A stretch of DNA of 64,000 nucleotides from Lumnitzera littorea (lineage: Eukaryota > Streptophyta > Magnoliopsida > Myrtales > Combretaceae), in NCBI GenBank assembly GCA_024138015.1, contig JAMXBB010000008.1, forward strand, positions 3,155,382 to 3,219,381, written 5' to 3'. Shown here piece by piece: positions 49,701-61,367 of this stretch; position 1 is the first letter of the stretch, and each line of letters opens with the position of its first letter. The notes below the pieces were generated by a model. The model did not search any database. It saw nothing but the letters and a program-made list of their open reading frames with translations, and was not told the DNA's origin. Position numbers and translations under genes: made by a program.

Positions 49701-50010
49701 TAGCCTTAGCATGACCAATCACTTTCATGGTGATAGAGTCTTAAATATAAGCAGAATTATTTGTGAACACAAGTACTGACTTTGTGAAATCAATATGGAA
49801 ATAGAGATGAGATTGAAAGCAAAACTAAGAACAAACAAGACATCATGTAAGACTAAACTAGAATTTAAACAAGCCAATCCCTTATGTGTAGCACAAACAT
49901 GTTGTTTATTTGGTAACTAGACAATTACAATTATCTATTGTCAAGAAAGAATGAAACAAATTTAGAGAACTGATCATATGATTAGTCGCTCCAGAATCAA
50001 TGATCTAAAA
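46740..50010 (-). pseudogene. pol: Copia pol pseudogene: protease, integrase, RT, RNase H
   Basis: Minus-strand order: protease with intact IDSGATNHM (about 50004-49978). The GAG-pre-integrase block in 49728-49378 has WHYGLRHLSFNKM, then a degenerate C-X2-C. The integrase core has LVDDFIRVTWVYL (about 49330), LKTDNGLEF (about 49190) and NGIVEQKHQH (about 49110), so all three acidic catalytic residues remain. RT has TIVPLPTGKHTVGYK (about 48110), HQMDVHNTFL, KSLYGLKQA and LVYVDDLAI at 47620-47594 with YVDD intact. RNase H has YTDSDWGG near 47130 and SSSMELEYKAMA near 47000. The 48181-48441 frame is a shadow of the integrase C-terminal extension. The catalytic motifs survive better than in the other two pol copies, but many in-frame stops remain. 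Confidence 0.85.
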
Positions 50011-50027
50011 AGTAGACTGATTTTTGT

Positions 50028-50965
50028 TTAGACAAGAAAAACAATTATAGACAAAGGCTTTGAGCAGGACCTTATACCTTCCATATTGCTGACGAAAGAA
50101 GATGTGGACTCATTAGATCTTCCTGTCTGCAAAATAGAAGAAGATTGTGTAATAGTAGAAGAAGTATTAGACATAACAATATTATTCAAAACATCGAGCA
50201 AACTTAGTAAATGAAGAATCTTATCCTTTGATAACCCCAAATTTTAGCCATTATGATATGCTCCAAGCTAAGTAACATTAGCAGAATTCTGTTGTTGTTC
50301 AATGCTACTATGGAAACCAGAATCAATCATTACTTGATTTGCACCAGGCATTCGTAGCTTATTCAATCTAAAATGTGATGGAAATCCTATCAATTTGTAA
50401 CATTTGTCCTTAGAATGTCCACATTTTTTACAATAACCACACACCAAATAATTCTTTAATTGCTACCTTGTTTGATTCACGCTAGCCATTGCAGAAGGCT
50501 CAGTAAAGACTAATTCCTTAGATCTACTTGATCTTTGAAATTCATCTCGTATAACAAGATTATAAGCTTCATCAAGTGTAGGAAAAGGCTTCACAACTAG
50601 AATCTGAGATCTAAGCACCGAAAATTTATCATTCAAGAACTTAAAAACATAATCCTTTTATGACATCTCGATGAATTTGTCAAAACATTTCTAATTACAT
50701 AAACCACAAAAACAATGTGGTAAAGGACAAAAATTACATAATTCTTCCCAAACCGTGTTCAACTCAGTAATATAGTCATCAATCGCACAATTTGCTTGAA
50801 CTATAGTACTAAGAAGTCAATTGACAAATTTTTGAATCATCAAGCTAAGAAAATCTAACCATGAGTTTGTCCCAAATCTCTTCCATATAAGTCATATATA
50901 ATACTGTTGAGGCAATCTATGGAGATATTGACTGAAGAATCCATGTTATAATTAGGTTATTACAA
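50028..50965 (-). pseudogene. gag: Copia gag pseudogene (Ale-like)
   Basis: Runs on the minus strand from about 50945 (MDSSVNIS...). The N-terminal part looks shortened and out of frame. A conserved stretch with VLRSQILVVKPFPTLDEAYN (about 50620-50560) matches the Ale gag region before the nucleocapsid. The zinc knuckle at 50442-50398 is intact: CGYCKKCGHSKDKC, followed by YKLIGFP. A Ser-rich linker (50240-50028) leads to the protease. Gag would package element RNA in cytoplasmic particles. Stops within the first 200 bases and around the knuckle make it non-functional, although the metal ligands are complete. Confidence 0.75.
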
Positions 50966-50991
50966 CAATTCCAAATCTGATAAAAAGAATT

Positions 50992-51306
50992 TGTTTTTTT
51001 TTTTTTTTGGAATAAACACAAGAAAACAACCTGTAATTGATAGTGGAAGAATGAAAGTTTGTTATGAACTAAGTTGCGATATGAGGAAGATGAAGCTATG
51101 TAAGAGAAAAAGTAGAGGTAGTTGGAATCTGTTATCATTTTGTTATGAAAAATAATAACAGTGTTATTAACTAACTTGCTAACTATACATATATATACAT
51201 GGAGAATAAATGTACATGAAAGAAATAAATAGAGAGTAAGTTCAATACTAAATATTAGTAGGCCTAGTCTAATATTTGTGGCCACTATTAAGAACTTCTA
51301 ATGCCA
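50992..51306 (-). repeat. 5' LTR of the Ale-like element
   Basis: Bounded by a TG (minus strand) at 51306 and an ACA end at 50992-50994, directly before the primer-binding-like sequence TTTATCAGATTTGG (50984-50971). With only one LTR present the outer edge is approximate. The frame at 50917-51285 reads through it and is not a gene. Confidence 0.5.
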
Positions 51307-53193
51307 ACCTCCATTGCATACATCATTAACCCTAACTCGGTAAAAAGTTTTAGCACTGAGTTTTAGGTCCTCACTTTCTCTTTCCTCACATTGCAGTCTT
51401 AAGATAAATTAGGAATCTATCTTTCTTCTCTCTTATATACATGTTTACACTCTCTTAATAGATCTATTTTACTAACCTACAATTGTTGTTATGGTGTTTA
51501 CTATGCACCAATTTGCAATATATTCAAGCATTTCCAATTAAGGCATGCTCCAAGAAAGAGAGGAAAGAAGAAGGTGAGGCACCTTATCTTTTCTAAGGTA
51601 GTAAAACTTTTCCCTTTATGTTTTTATTATTTTATAGTTCTTTTTTATGATATTATTCTCCTCTAAGAGAAGTTATAGTGTGCTTTTTTTTTCCTTGACA
51701 AAAGAAGTTACAAAGTTTATTACATGCTAGCTTTTCCCACTTAAATCCTATTATAAAGTGTTATATACTATCATATGTTAAGAAAATTGCACATTTACCG
51801 TCAAAATTAAAAAAAAATTACATTATTATAAATTTTATAAAAAATATTACTAAAATACCAATGTAATATTGTATCTTCAAGATATGATATTAGTATCTAT
51901 ATATATATATCGTATATTGAAGATGCAACTTTCTTAAAAATATATTTAAACTTATGTCGCATCTTAAGATGCAACATTAGTATTTGTACATATATCTCAT
52001 CTTCAAGATGGGATATTACTTTTAGCATACCAACGCTATATCATATTTTGAAAATATGACATATAAATAAATGCTAATGTTGCATAGCATTGGTATTTTA
52101 GTAATATTTTTTGTAAATTTATAATTATGCAATTTTTCTTTAAAATATCAGTAGACATGTATTGCACCTATCATTTGTTGATATATCTACATGTTCATGT
52201 AATGCAATTCTAATGCTAGATAAGCATACAAGTAACTCTTTTACTCTTACAAGTTAGGTATAATAAATAGGTTAAGGCACATTACCCAAAATATGAACCC
52301 ATCTCAATAAGAAGTGTCATAATGTGAGATAGTTATCACTAACTTTATAGGTTTCTTCACATGTGCTTAATTACCCGCTAATAATACTCTATAGTATCTA
52401 ATTATAGATGGATTTGGCTAGTAAGATGTTAAATAAGAAATTAAAATATATTAGAGATAAGATTTTTATATAGATATTGAAATATGAATATTTTAGTGAT
52501 AAAAAAAAAAGAAATTAACTTAATAATAGTTTAAAGAACCAAACAAATATTGAATGATAATTTATATTTGCATGATGTAGGAGAAGGAACTTAATGTGCA
52601 TTTGGTGCGTGAGAATAGATTCAAAAGGCAATTGCGATTATGGGTTCTATTATGTTCATTTGGTACGTAATTATAGGTTTGAAAGGGGATCACGATTATG
52701 CTTCTTTTATGCTCTCTATGTTTTGATGTGACTTTATAAGCTAAAATCATGATTCTTTGAAACAGGTGTTGTGCCTTGAAACCTAAAAAGAATGAGACAC
52801 TACTGTGTGTACTTACTTTTGTAAAAGCAAGTAAAAAATTCTAAACTTGCTAAACTATATTTGCAATTCTTTGTCTAATTTTAATATATGGAAAATATTC
52901 GTTAATTTTATATGGAGAAGGCATTTTGTTAAAAGGTTCATCAAGATAATATCATAAAAGGTCCATAGATATCTACAATCCACAAAGTCTATAAAGTACA
53001 ACTACAACTAAACTATATAGTCAAAAAACCTAAAATATTTCATAAATGTGTAAATTTGAGTATAAAAGTCTATTAACTAAATTGACAACAGTAGAAACAA
53101 ACTAATCATTAGCAACATTCTAGATAGTATCATCCTAATCCTCAATATAAGGTTATATCAAAGTTCATCATACAAATCATCAACTGAAATTAT
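51307..53193. other. Spacer with two small fold-back/MITE-like features
   Basis: Contains the fold-back element at 51791-52159. At about 52595-52735 two related ~60-bp units each contain 'catttggt(g/a)cgt' and 'cgattatg'; this is a MITE-like phrase of uncertain family. Otherwise A+T-rich with no coding motif. Confidence 0.5.
51791..52159. mobile_element. Fold-back MITE-like element (~370 bp)
   Basis: The arms at 51791-51863 and 52088-52159 are inverted copies. The inner ~40 bases are almost perfect ('aatattactaaaatacca' versus its reverse complement in 'tggtattttagtaatatt'), and similarity continues outward with gaps. Between the arms are smaller palindromes around ATCTTCAAGAT and CATCTTAAGATG. 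There is no coding capacity and no clear target duplication. Confidence 0.7.
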
Positions 53194-56132
53194 TGTTACG
53201 CCCCAAAGCGACGAAGTCACAATAGTCCCGCTATGTAAATCGATCTATGATAGTAACTAACTTCATAGGCCCTATCATAAATATGATTTACGTAAGGCAT
53301 CTACAACTCCTTGCTTTAAAGTAAAACAACTTATTCATAATTATGAACAAAAATTTATAAATATAATTAAAAACCTTAAGTCGTATTTACATAAAGGTAT
53401 TTCTATTGTCTTACAATCCCATGAAGTAATTTACATGCCATAGAAGTTTGATAAGTAAAGTATTACAGACCTATACATACACCTAAGAGTTCATAAATAA
53501 ACACTAAGGACTTAATTGTTCAACTAATAGATTCTTACTCCCCCAAGATACTTAAAAAAGGAACTGAACTTGGGATAATTACAACGTAGCATCTCAATCA
53601 ATATCTACAAGAAAATCTATAAGGGTATGAGCAACCAACAATTCAAAAAGTCAGGACAGAGACTTAAGAATACATAACATATACAAATAGGGTCTTCAAC
53701 AATTAATTATATACAATGTAACACACAAATGTCATCACACAACGTAGTCTAGTCTGTAATGAAATTAGAGTAATTTCACCTATTTTAATCTGGGTTGAAG
53801 AGTTTTTATGTTCATACAATAGCTCACAACAAAACCTAGTTTTGTTCAATGGGGAGACATTGCTCCCCCCATGACTATCCTTCTAACAATTACCCTCGTC
53901 CTTACTGTAACCTCTTCTCCTATCACTTAGTTCGGCTACGGATGAAGAGAAAGATCATTATGCTATGTAGTGTTATTTTTTTCAAAAGTATCAGTATTTG
54001 GTTGGAGAATCCTAATTGTCCCATAAGGGGTTACAATGCATATCTAATTAAGGTATTTAAGTCGACTATAATTAAGCTCGATTTAGGGTGATTAAATAAT
54101 CTCATACTACTTATTTCACAACAATCACTAAAACACAAGATAAATTTTCAACACGAAATCAAATACACATAAGCACATGTACATATGACTACCTATAAGC
54201 ACAATCACATACGATCCTAAACCTCCAAGTACTTTAAGAAGGTACTCCAAAATACAGCGATGTATTTAACCTAATTTACCTAAAATTCTTAGTTCACTCA
54301 CTTGACTTGCTGCAAGTCAACTTGTTTCCATGTGTCATATAATATAAATACCCTTTTAGTATTTATATCCTTATGACATATAAACTCTAAATTATGATTT
54401 GACCCTATTTTAGTAATATATATATTACTTATTACCGATCTTATTCTAAGCTAATTTCAAAATCGATTTCCGAATCTGATTTCGATCAGTTTTTTACTAT
54501 GGGTGTTATATGTAAATCCTAAAAATGCATTCCGAACTATAAAAGTGAAGTTAATCACATTATACTCGGGTATTTTAAATATTACTTTTAGCCCCTAACT
54601 AGTATTCTAGACCGTATGATACGTTATAGTTTTAATTTAATTACTAAATTTACTCTCGATGTAAAAAAAAATTACATTTTTCATATAATTACTAAAGTTT
54701 AAGTTTCATATCAGATTTATTATATATTTATATTATTATTATAATATCAATTTGAACCTAATATTTTATATTTATTATAAGTCCATTTTCACATATTATC
54801 AATTTACATATATTCACTACATATTACACCTAATAATTATATATAACACTCTAAATACTACAAATATCATACTTCATCAAAAACTAACATCCTAAAACAC
54901 CTAATTACACACTAAATCAATAATTATCCATTTAATTACTAAATTAACTCAAACCACAAATTTTATACATCATTTTAAGGCCTAAAAATTTAGAAAATTC
55001 ATTTCTAAAAAATCTCTTTGTAGCACTGTTCTACATCCTCTAAATAGCCTATATAAAAAAATTGAGTTCAAAACTAAACTATTAAGGCTATTTATTTTTA
55101 AATCGAAATAAACTTAGGTTTACGGAATTTCTTAAGCACTATATATTTTAAGACATAATTTCATCAAACTAATATTTTTTCCTAAATTTAAATATATAAA
55201 AACCTTAAAATACCAAATTTCATAAATTTCTAAATAAATTTAATAATTTAAATAAATTACACAAAATTCGTGTTGAAATTGAACTCACTTATCTGATCGA
55301 CTTCCGACCATTAGTGGTAGCCCTAGGTATGTCGACAGCAATTGGGTGGGTGGGGGTGAGGGGTAGGGTGTGGTGATGGTGGCCATTGGTCTTATGTTCA
55401 CTCTCTATGTCTTAATTACATACTAAATTTGTTATTTTTTTTTATAAAAAAAAATAACCCTAACTCTCTCTTTTCGATTTCTCTCTAGTTTTTCTTGATT
55501 CCTAACTGACTAAATGAATTCCAATTGGAGTTTCGGGTATTTCTAAAGTTGCCTTGATTTTTTTTCTTTCAATTTTTGATTAACAATTGACCTTATTCTC
55601 TTCTATTTCATTTTCTATTTACCTTAATTTAATTAGTTAATTTTTTTTCTTCTTAATCCCAGCATGCCACAACCTGAATCTAGATAATTCCTTACTTTTT
55701 TTATTTTTCCTAATTTTTCTTCTTCTTTTTAATTTTATTTAATTATTTAGCATTAATTAAGTATATTTTGAGCATTTTAAGTAATTTCGGGTATTTTTCC
55801 CTACACTTAAATACATATGGAATATAAGTAAATACTCTTAAATATTAGTTATGTTATTTTATAATTTTTAATGTGTATATAATTTATTTTTATCAACTCG
55901 TTAGTTATCAAAACTTGTTTTATACATTTTCGATAAATAATGGATAATATGCTTATAATTCAATATTATGATATTTAATTATTTTATTACTTATTTTTCT
56001 AAATTCAAATTCACAGGATCATTTTCACTAATACTTCTAGCTTCATCGTATAATTTAGACTCAATTAGACACTTTATTCGATTGTCCTAAATTTTACGTA
56101 TCGAACCTAAACTTTTTGTTACAGGGCTTACA
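53194..56132 (-). mobile_element. Solo long LTR (~2.9 kb)
   Basis: On the plus strand it runs from TGTTACGCCC to AGGGCTTACA, an inverted pair of ends. The flanks ATTAT (53189-53193) and ACTAT (56133-56137) are a 4-of-5 target duplication. It aligns in inverted orientation with 61368-64000 over almost all of that copy. Shared landmarks include 'tttggttggagaa(t)cctaa' near 53997 and its complement near 63640, and 'aaaaattataaaataacata'-type text near 55870 and 61640. No coding interior or primer-binding site is adjacent, so it is best read as a solo LTR. The splice-donor-like GTGAGT and layout shared with the other long blocks suggest minus orientation. Small frames inside (53849-54091) have no motif. 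Confidence 0.7.
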
Positions 56133-57057
56133 ACTATTATGTTCAAAGGAGTGGGTTACGAAACTTAGTACATAGCAATCGTATAAGCACACATGATGCC
56201 TTCCTATATGCATATCTACTTTTAATGTAACAAACAAGATTTACTCTAGCATTTTCAAATCTACAACAACTTGTGATTCCAAACTAACACAACTAAGATT
56301 GCAGGAATTTGGGTTAGGAGGGGATGTTTGAATCCTACCTACAGTAGGTAGTTAGGGATTGATGGGGTCATTACGTCAAAACAAAAAAAACAATAATATT
56401 ATGGAGTTCACTAGCATATCAACCATTGGCAAGCATGATCCATGAATAACATATTAATAACATGTCTCATAATATTAGATAATGCTTGCTAAACCTTCTT
56501 CCCCACTTAGCCATCCTATTAAGAGATGCAGTACCTTCCTATGGACTACACATAAAACCACACTTAGAGCCTGTGTGCCTAATTACTATATCCTTCCAAG
56601 AGTATGCTCACAAACATAAAATTGATATGTTGTTACTACTTTGGCACAACCATGCATAAGTAAGTGACACAATTATTTCTTTAAAGTTACTTCATCTCTA
56701 ATCACGAAATTACAGGCATACAAAAGCTTAAGTCGACGTAAACTAATATATGGACTTGATTAGCCCAAATTGAAATAAAAAGAAAGCTTTTTCTTTTTTT
56801 TTTTCTATATAATAGTCTAGTCAAATAAGACTAGTCTTTGATCCAATTTAATGTAATTGATTCAAACTGGCTTGATTGGTTCGACCGATTCATAATTATC
56901 ATTTTTAAATTTTATTCATTAATTGAAGTACTATTATTTCTTTGTTTTACCGCCCAAAAAATAAAAACTCAAATCTTCTAAGAGTTGGTTGCTTTTGAAG
57001 ATCAAAACCTATTATAGATAGGATTTTTTACTCAAAACTTACTTGAGCTAAGATATT
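56133..57057. other. Spacer, no recognisable feature
   Basis: Ordinary A+T-rich DNA with short A- and T-runs (56379, 56793). No coding motif or repeat edge seen. Confidence 0.5.
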
Positions 57058-58095
57058 TGTTGGTTTACAGAGCTTAAAGAGAGTTATTTTGAATTAGGGT
57101 TTAGAATCATTCAAGAAATTCAAAAGAAAAGGATATCTAATAAAAAAATTTAGGCCTTTACATGATTAATTTTTTATAAAAAATACTTATAAATTTTCAA
57201 TATAAGTGACATTTATATGAAATCATATTCTATAAAAGTTTTCTAATTTTATACTTATTGATCGTGTGAGTAATCAACTTTAAGGATGGTTTCAAAAATG
57301 CTAGATCAGGCTTCAGAAAAGCCTGAGCTTGGTGGACTTCTAACTTTTAGAAACCTATAAGAAAGCCCCATGTGGATGAATCTACGAGGGCCCTTTGATG
57401 CTTAAGTTAGTAAGGTAAGAGAAGGAAAGATAAAGAAAGGAAAGGTAAGGTAGGTGAGCATTAAGGCCCAAATAGGAGATGTTCGCCGAAAGTGCAATGT
57501 ATGTAGGGGTGTTTACTAAGTGAGGGAATACTAGATCTAGATTTGGATCCTTTACCCGACGACCTCTTACACTATTTATGGTATAGCAGAGGTACAATTA
57601 CCTGGACATGTAGAGATTTGGGGTTTGTTTGCTTAGGGGGGTATTAGGTGACATGCAACACATGGTTGACAAGGTAGCTATATGGGGTAGTTGACTATGA
57701 CTACTTTGATAGCTATGTTTATGACCTATTGGCCTAACATCCTTAGGGGTTGTTGGGTATGCTAACCGTACCACGATGTAAGAGAGTAATTAATGATCTC
57801 TATCCGAGGGCTAGCGCTAAAGACAAGAAGGGGAGTAAAGGAGTTTGAAGGAGTAAACAGGCATTCGTTTGAGGGTGAGCCAAGCTCCAAGAGTGCTCGT
57901 TGGGATACTACTGACCATCGTGTTCGACCTGAGCGGAGAAGGTATGGGTCTTGGCAATGAACTTGTTTATGCGATAACCCAAGTGCTCACATGTGATGAC
58001 TAAGGAGTACGGTACTCAACCATGTGCCCACTACTAGGTTATCATGGGCCTTTCTGTGAGCTAAGCCTTAGGTTGGCTAGAAATGCATGTCAACA
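57058..58095 (-). repeat. Putative 3' LTR of the minus-strand Tat element
   Basis: The lower edge (57058, plus-strand TGTTGG) reads as ...CCAACA on the minus strand. The proposed start at 58095 (TGTTGACATG) is preceded by a purine-rich GCTGAGGAGAATAGTAGGA. Internally (about 57410-57350) the minus-strand phrase CTAACTTAAGCATCAAAGGG, then CCCTCG, is the kind of text I recall from Tat LTR U5 regions. The start is uncertain; an alternative is near 57739. Frames 57382-57597 and 58061-58252 fall here and are not genes. Confidence 0.45.
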
Positions 58096-58329
58096 CTTGT
58101 CCTACTATTCTCCTCAGCATGAGAGTGCAAGGAGAATAGCTAGGATGAAGTAGTTGGTCCAAGATGAGATTGTAAAGGCTGTGAGCAAGGAGGCTTCGCC
58201 CGTCACTTAGTGACGTGACGTCTGATATGTTCGATCGTATTGCTTGCATCATGAAGTGACATTTGGTGTGACTAATGTGATGGTTGGATTGCTAAAGGTA
58301 TCATGATGATTTTTGGGGAAATATGCTGC

Positions 58330-61300
58330 ATGTTGATGACTTCTCTAAGAAGGTTACGTGCATGGTGCACCATAATGCCGGTCACACCAATGATTCATGT
58401 GAGTTGGTTGACCCTTGGTTTGCAAAGTGGGTCACTTTTACATTTGCAATGTGTAATATGTCTCTATAGTTGGTAATAGCTGTCCTCGCTCGTGTTGCAT
58501 CACGTACCTCTTCGATGGTATTGAGGCTTGCTTGAAGGGTCATATGGTTCGTTTTCACATCAAAGTGCCAAATTCTGCTAGTAGGTAGCTCTAATTCAAT
58601 GGAGAGCACAACTTCTACTTCGAATGTGAGATGGAAAGGAGTCTCTTTAGTTGAAGTCCAATGTGTAGTGCGGTATCCCCAAAGAATGTTTGTAAGTTCA
58701 TTAGCCTATACTCCTTCGGCTCGCTTTATCCTCTTCTTCAAACTATTGAAGATAATCTTATTGATCGCCTTTACTTGACCATTGGTTTACGGGTGTACTA
58801 TCAAAGTGTAGCGAAGTCTAATGCTATGTTTGTCGTAGAATTCTCCGAAATTATTGCTATCAAACTATTTCTTGTTATCAATAATCAAGCGGTAGGGGAC
58901 TCCGAAGCGCAAGAGTATGGACGAATCCTTCAGTAGCTCAGGCAGTAATGGTTGCTACGGCCGATGCTTCTACCTATTAGTGAAGTAATCTGCTGTAACT
59001 AGGATGAATTGCTAGCCTGACAATACCTTTAGGAAAGGTTCGAAGACATCTAGTCCCTATTGGGCAAATGGCCATGGGTTCGTCAAAGGATAGACTTCCA
59101 AGGTCAGGGTGTGAGCAATTGAGGCATGCTTTTGGCATTGACAACATTTTTGCATTAGGGCCCTATCGTCTTTTTTCATCATTGGCCAGTAATATCCTAA
59201 CTTCAGGGCTTAGATGTATAGAGCTTGGGCTTGAATATGGTTGCTGCATATTCTTGCATATAACTCATTGAGAACATGAGCGCCTTCTTTCTTCTTACGA
59301 CATCTTAATAGAGGGACACCTGTCCCTACCTGTACAACACATTATCAATGAGGGTATAAATGGTTGAGGCATAAGCTAACTTCTTTACCTCTAATCAATC
59401 TTCAAGTAGGAATCTTATCTTTAGGTGATTTGTAATCGGATCCATCCAACAGGGTTCGGGGTCTGTAGCTTATATTTCGATGACTTCTTACCCTTGTGGC
59501 TTTGTACTTCACTCAGAGAGATATTATATAAAGAGCAGCTTATTGTCATCATGGAGGACAGGGACTACAGATGAAGCCAATTTGGATAGCCTATTTGCTT
59601 TTGCATTTTCCACTTAAGGTATCTCATTTACCTTCCATGAGGTGAAGCTGACGAGTAAGTCTTGGACTATTTATAGATATTTGACCATTGCCTCCCCCTT
59701 GGTTTCGTATTACCCTTTTACCTGTTGGATTACTAACATTAAATCTGAGTGGATGTTCATTTTTACACCCCAATATCTTTGGCGATGAATGCTTCATAAT
59801 CGGCCTTATTGTTGTTTATTGGGAAGCTAAACTTTAAGGCGCAAAGTATCTTTGTATAGTATGGGCTTTGTATTGTTATGCCGGCATTACTCCCCCACTT
59901 AATGGAGTAGTCATCAACATAGAGGGTTTATACTGGTATAGTGAGCTAGAACTGTAACTTATTTACTCTACTGTACTTTGTTATGAAATCAGCGAATACT
60001 TATGCCTTCATTGCTTATCGAGGTCGATATTGAACCCTAGTCAAGGGAGTATTTCATCACTCTGCTCGAAGCATTAGGTTTTTGAAGGATCACTTTCAAT
60101 GGCTCATCAATTAGCATCACGATGGGGTGTGATTAAAAGTAAGGTATGAGCTTTTTGAGCAATGATGACAAGCATTCAGTAGTCTACTGGAATTCAGATG
60201 GATTCTTCAGTAGTTTGAAGAACCCCAAGCACTTGTCTGCACTCTTGGATACAAACTTATTCAAGGCAACTATTCGGCCAATGGCATTGTACCTCCTTTA
60301 TGCCTCCTTTATGGTTCCTGGTGGCTACATGTCTCGAATTGCTTTGATTTTGTCAAGGTTGGACTTGATTCCTCATTTGGTGACCATGAAACTGAAGAAT
60401 TTTCTTGATGCTACCCCGAACACACATTTTTGTGGGTTCAGCTTCATTTGATAGTGGTGTAATGTTTGAAATATCTTGTGGAGGTCTTCAATGTGGCATC
60501 TTTTACTTTTGCTATTCATGATTATGTCCTCTACATAAACTTCAATGTTCCTATTGATCTGTAGCTTAAAGATGGAGGCAACAACTTTTGGCAAGTGACA
60601 CTGACGTTTTTCAAACCAAAGGGCATGACCATATAACAATAGGTTCTGAAATCAGTGATGAACAATATGTGGATGTTATCTTTAAGGGCCATGTGAATTT
60701 GGTTGTAGCTTGAATATTCATCCATGAAGTTGAGTAATGCATGTCTAGATATTGAATCGATGAGTTGATTGATGCGAGAAAGAAGGAAACAATCTTTTGG
60801 GGAAGCCTTATTGAGATTAGTGTAATCCACGCACATTTACCATTTACCATTGGCCTTTATGACTAAGACGGTATTTACAAGCCAAGTTAGGTATCTTTCT
60901 GGTCTTATGAATCTAGCTTGTAAGAGCTTATAAACCTCTTGCTCAATTGTGGCCTGACGCTTTGGGGTGAAGTGTCACTTTTTGTTTAATAGGTTGTACT
61001 ATGGGATTCACATTGAAGTAATGAATGGTCTTAAGAATGTTAATGATTTTAGGCATATCTTTTGGACCAGACGCAAACACGTCTGAGTTGTTTTTGTGGA
61101 ACTCTATGATCTCCTCTTTTTCTTTTGCGAGTAACTCTACTCTAATTTTTGTGACTATAGAGCATCAGATAGCTGAATTTCTTCGGTCTTCTCGGCTAGT
61201 TTGCCTTGTAATGTTGGGGTTAGGGTATTAGTAGACTTTATGCTCATGATGTTACCTCTAGTTTAAGCTTTGAGTTAGAAGGAACTAAATAATTTCTAGT

Positions 61301-61367
61301 TTCCTTAAGCCTTGCTTACTCCAATTGGTGTCATGAATTTTACTTTGACGCATATTTGGCTGATGAT
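58330..61367 (-). pseudogene. pol: Tat-type pol pseudogene: protease end, RT, RNase H, integrase
   Basis: Minus-strand order: protease tail (VKVKFMTPIGVSKA, about 61350-61310); linker (FASGPKDMPKI, about 61080). RT follows from about 60930: VNTVLVIKANGKW, CVDYTNLNKASPKD, FMDEYSSYNQI, VMPFGLKN (60611-60634) and YVEDIIM (about 60541), where YVDD has become YVED. RNase H (about 59850-59560) has NNNKADYEAFIA and a degenerate IHSDLMLV. Integrase has a zinc finger (YARICSNHIQAQ, then KCCQCQKHA, about 59270-59120), ADYFTN (about 59005), LIIDNKK (about 58890) and NGQVKAINK (about 58790), with Lys where the catalytic Glu should be. The C-terminal part (ETPFHLTFEVEVVLSIELEL, about 58640) runs on to about 58385. 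Several stops and at least two frameshifts are present. Confidence 0.85.

Larger units (their letters stand above)
46651..51306 (-). mobile_element. Ty1-copia retrotransposon, Ale/Retrofit-like, minus strand
   Basis: Minus-strand order: 5' LTR (51306-50992), primer-binding site, partial gag with zinc knuckle, protease, integrase, RT, RNase H and a polypurine tract (46664-46651, CTTGAGGGGGGAG). The short LTR of ~315 bp, single CCHC knuckle followed by a GFP motif, and the 'CTTGAGGGGG' tract suggest the Ale/Retrofit branch. No 3' LTR follows; within ~25 bases the sequence enters an A-run. Many stops and frameshifts are present. Confidence 0.8.
57058..61367 (-). mobile_element. Ty3-gypsy Tat-type element, pol and 3' LTR, interrupted
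   Basis: Minus-strand order: C-terminal protease, RT, RNase H, integrase and an LTR-like end. This gypsy order (RT before integrase) and the motif wording place it in the Tat branch. The upstream half (5' LTR, gag, protease N-terminus) is not visible because a long LTR begins at 61368; if present, it lies beyond the window. Confidence 0.8.

Noticed and set aside
50917..51285. 122-residue minus-strand frame with hydrophobic N-terminal half.
   Set aside because: It coincides with the 5' LTR and primer-binding region of the Ale-like element.
60146..60451. 101-residue plus-strand frame.
   Set aside because: Antisense to the Tat RT/RNase H region, where minus-strand motifs are clear.
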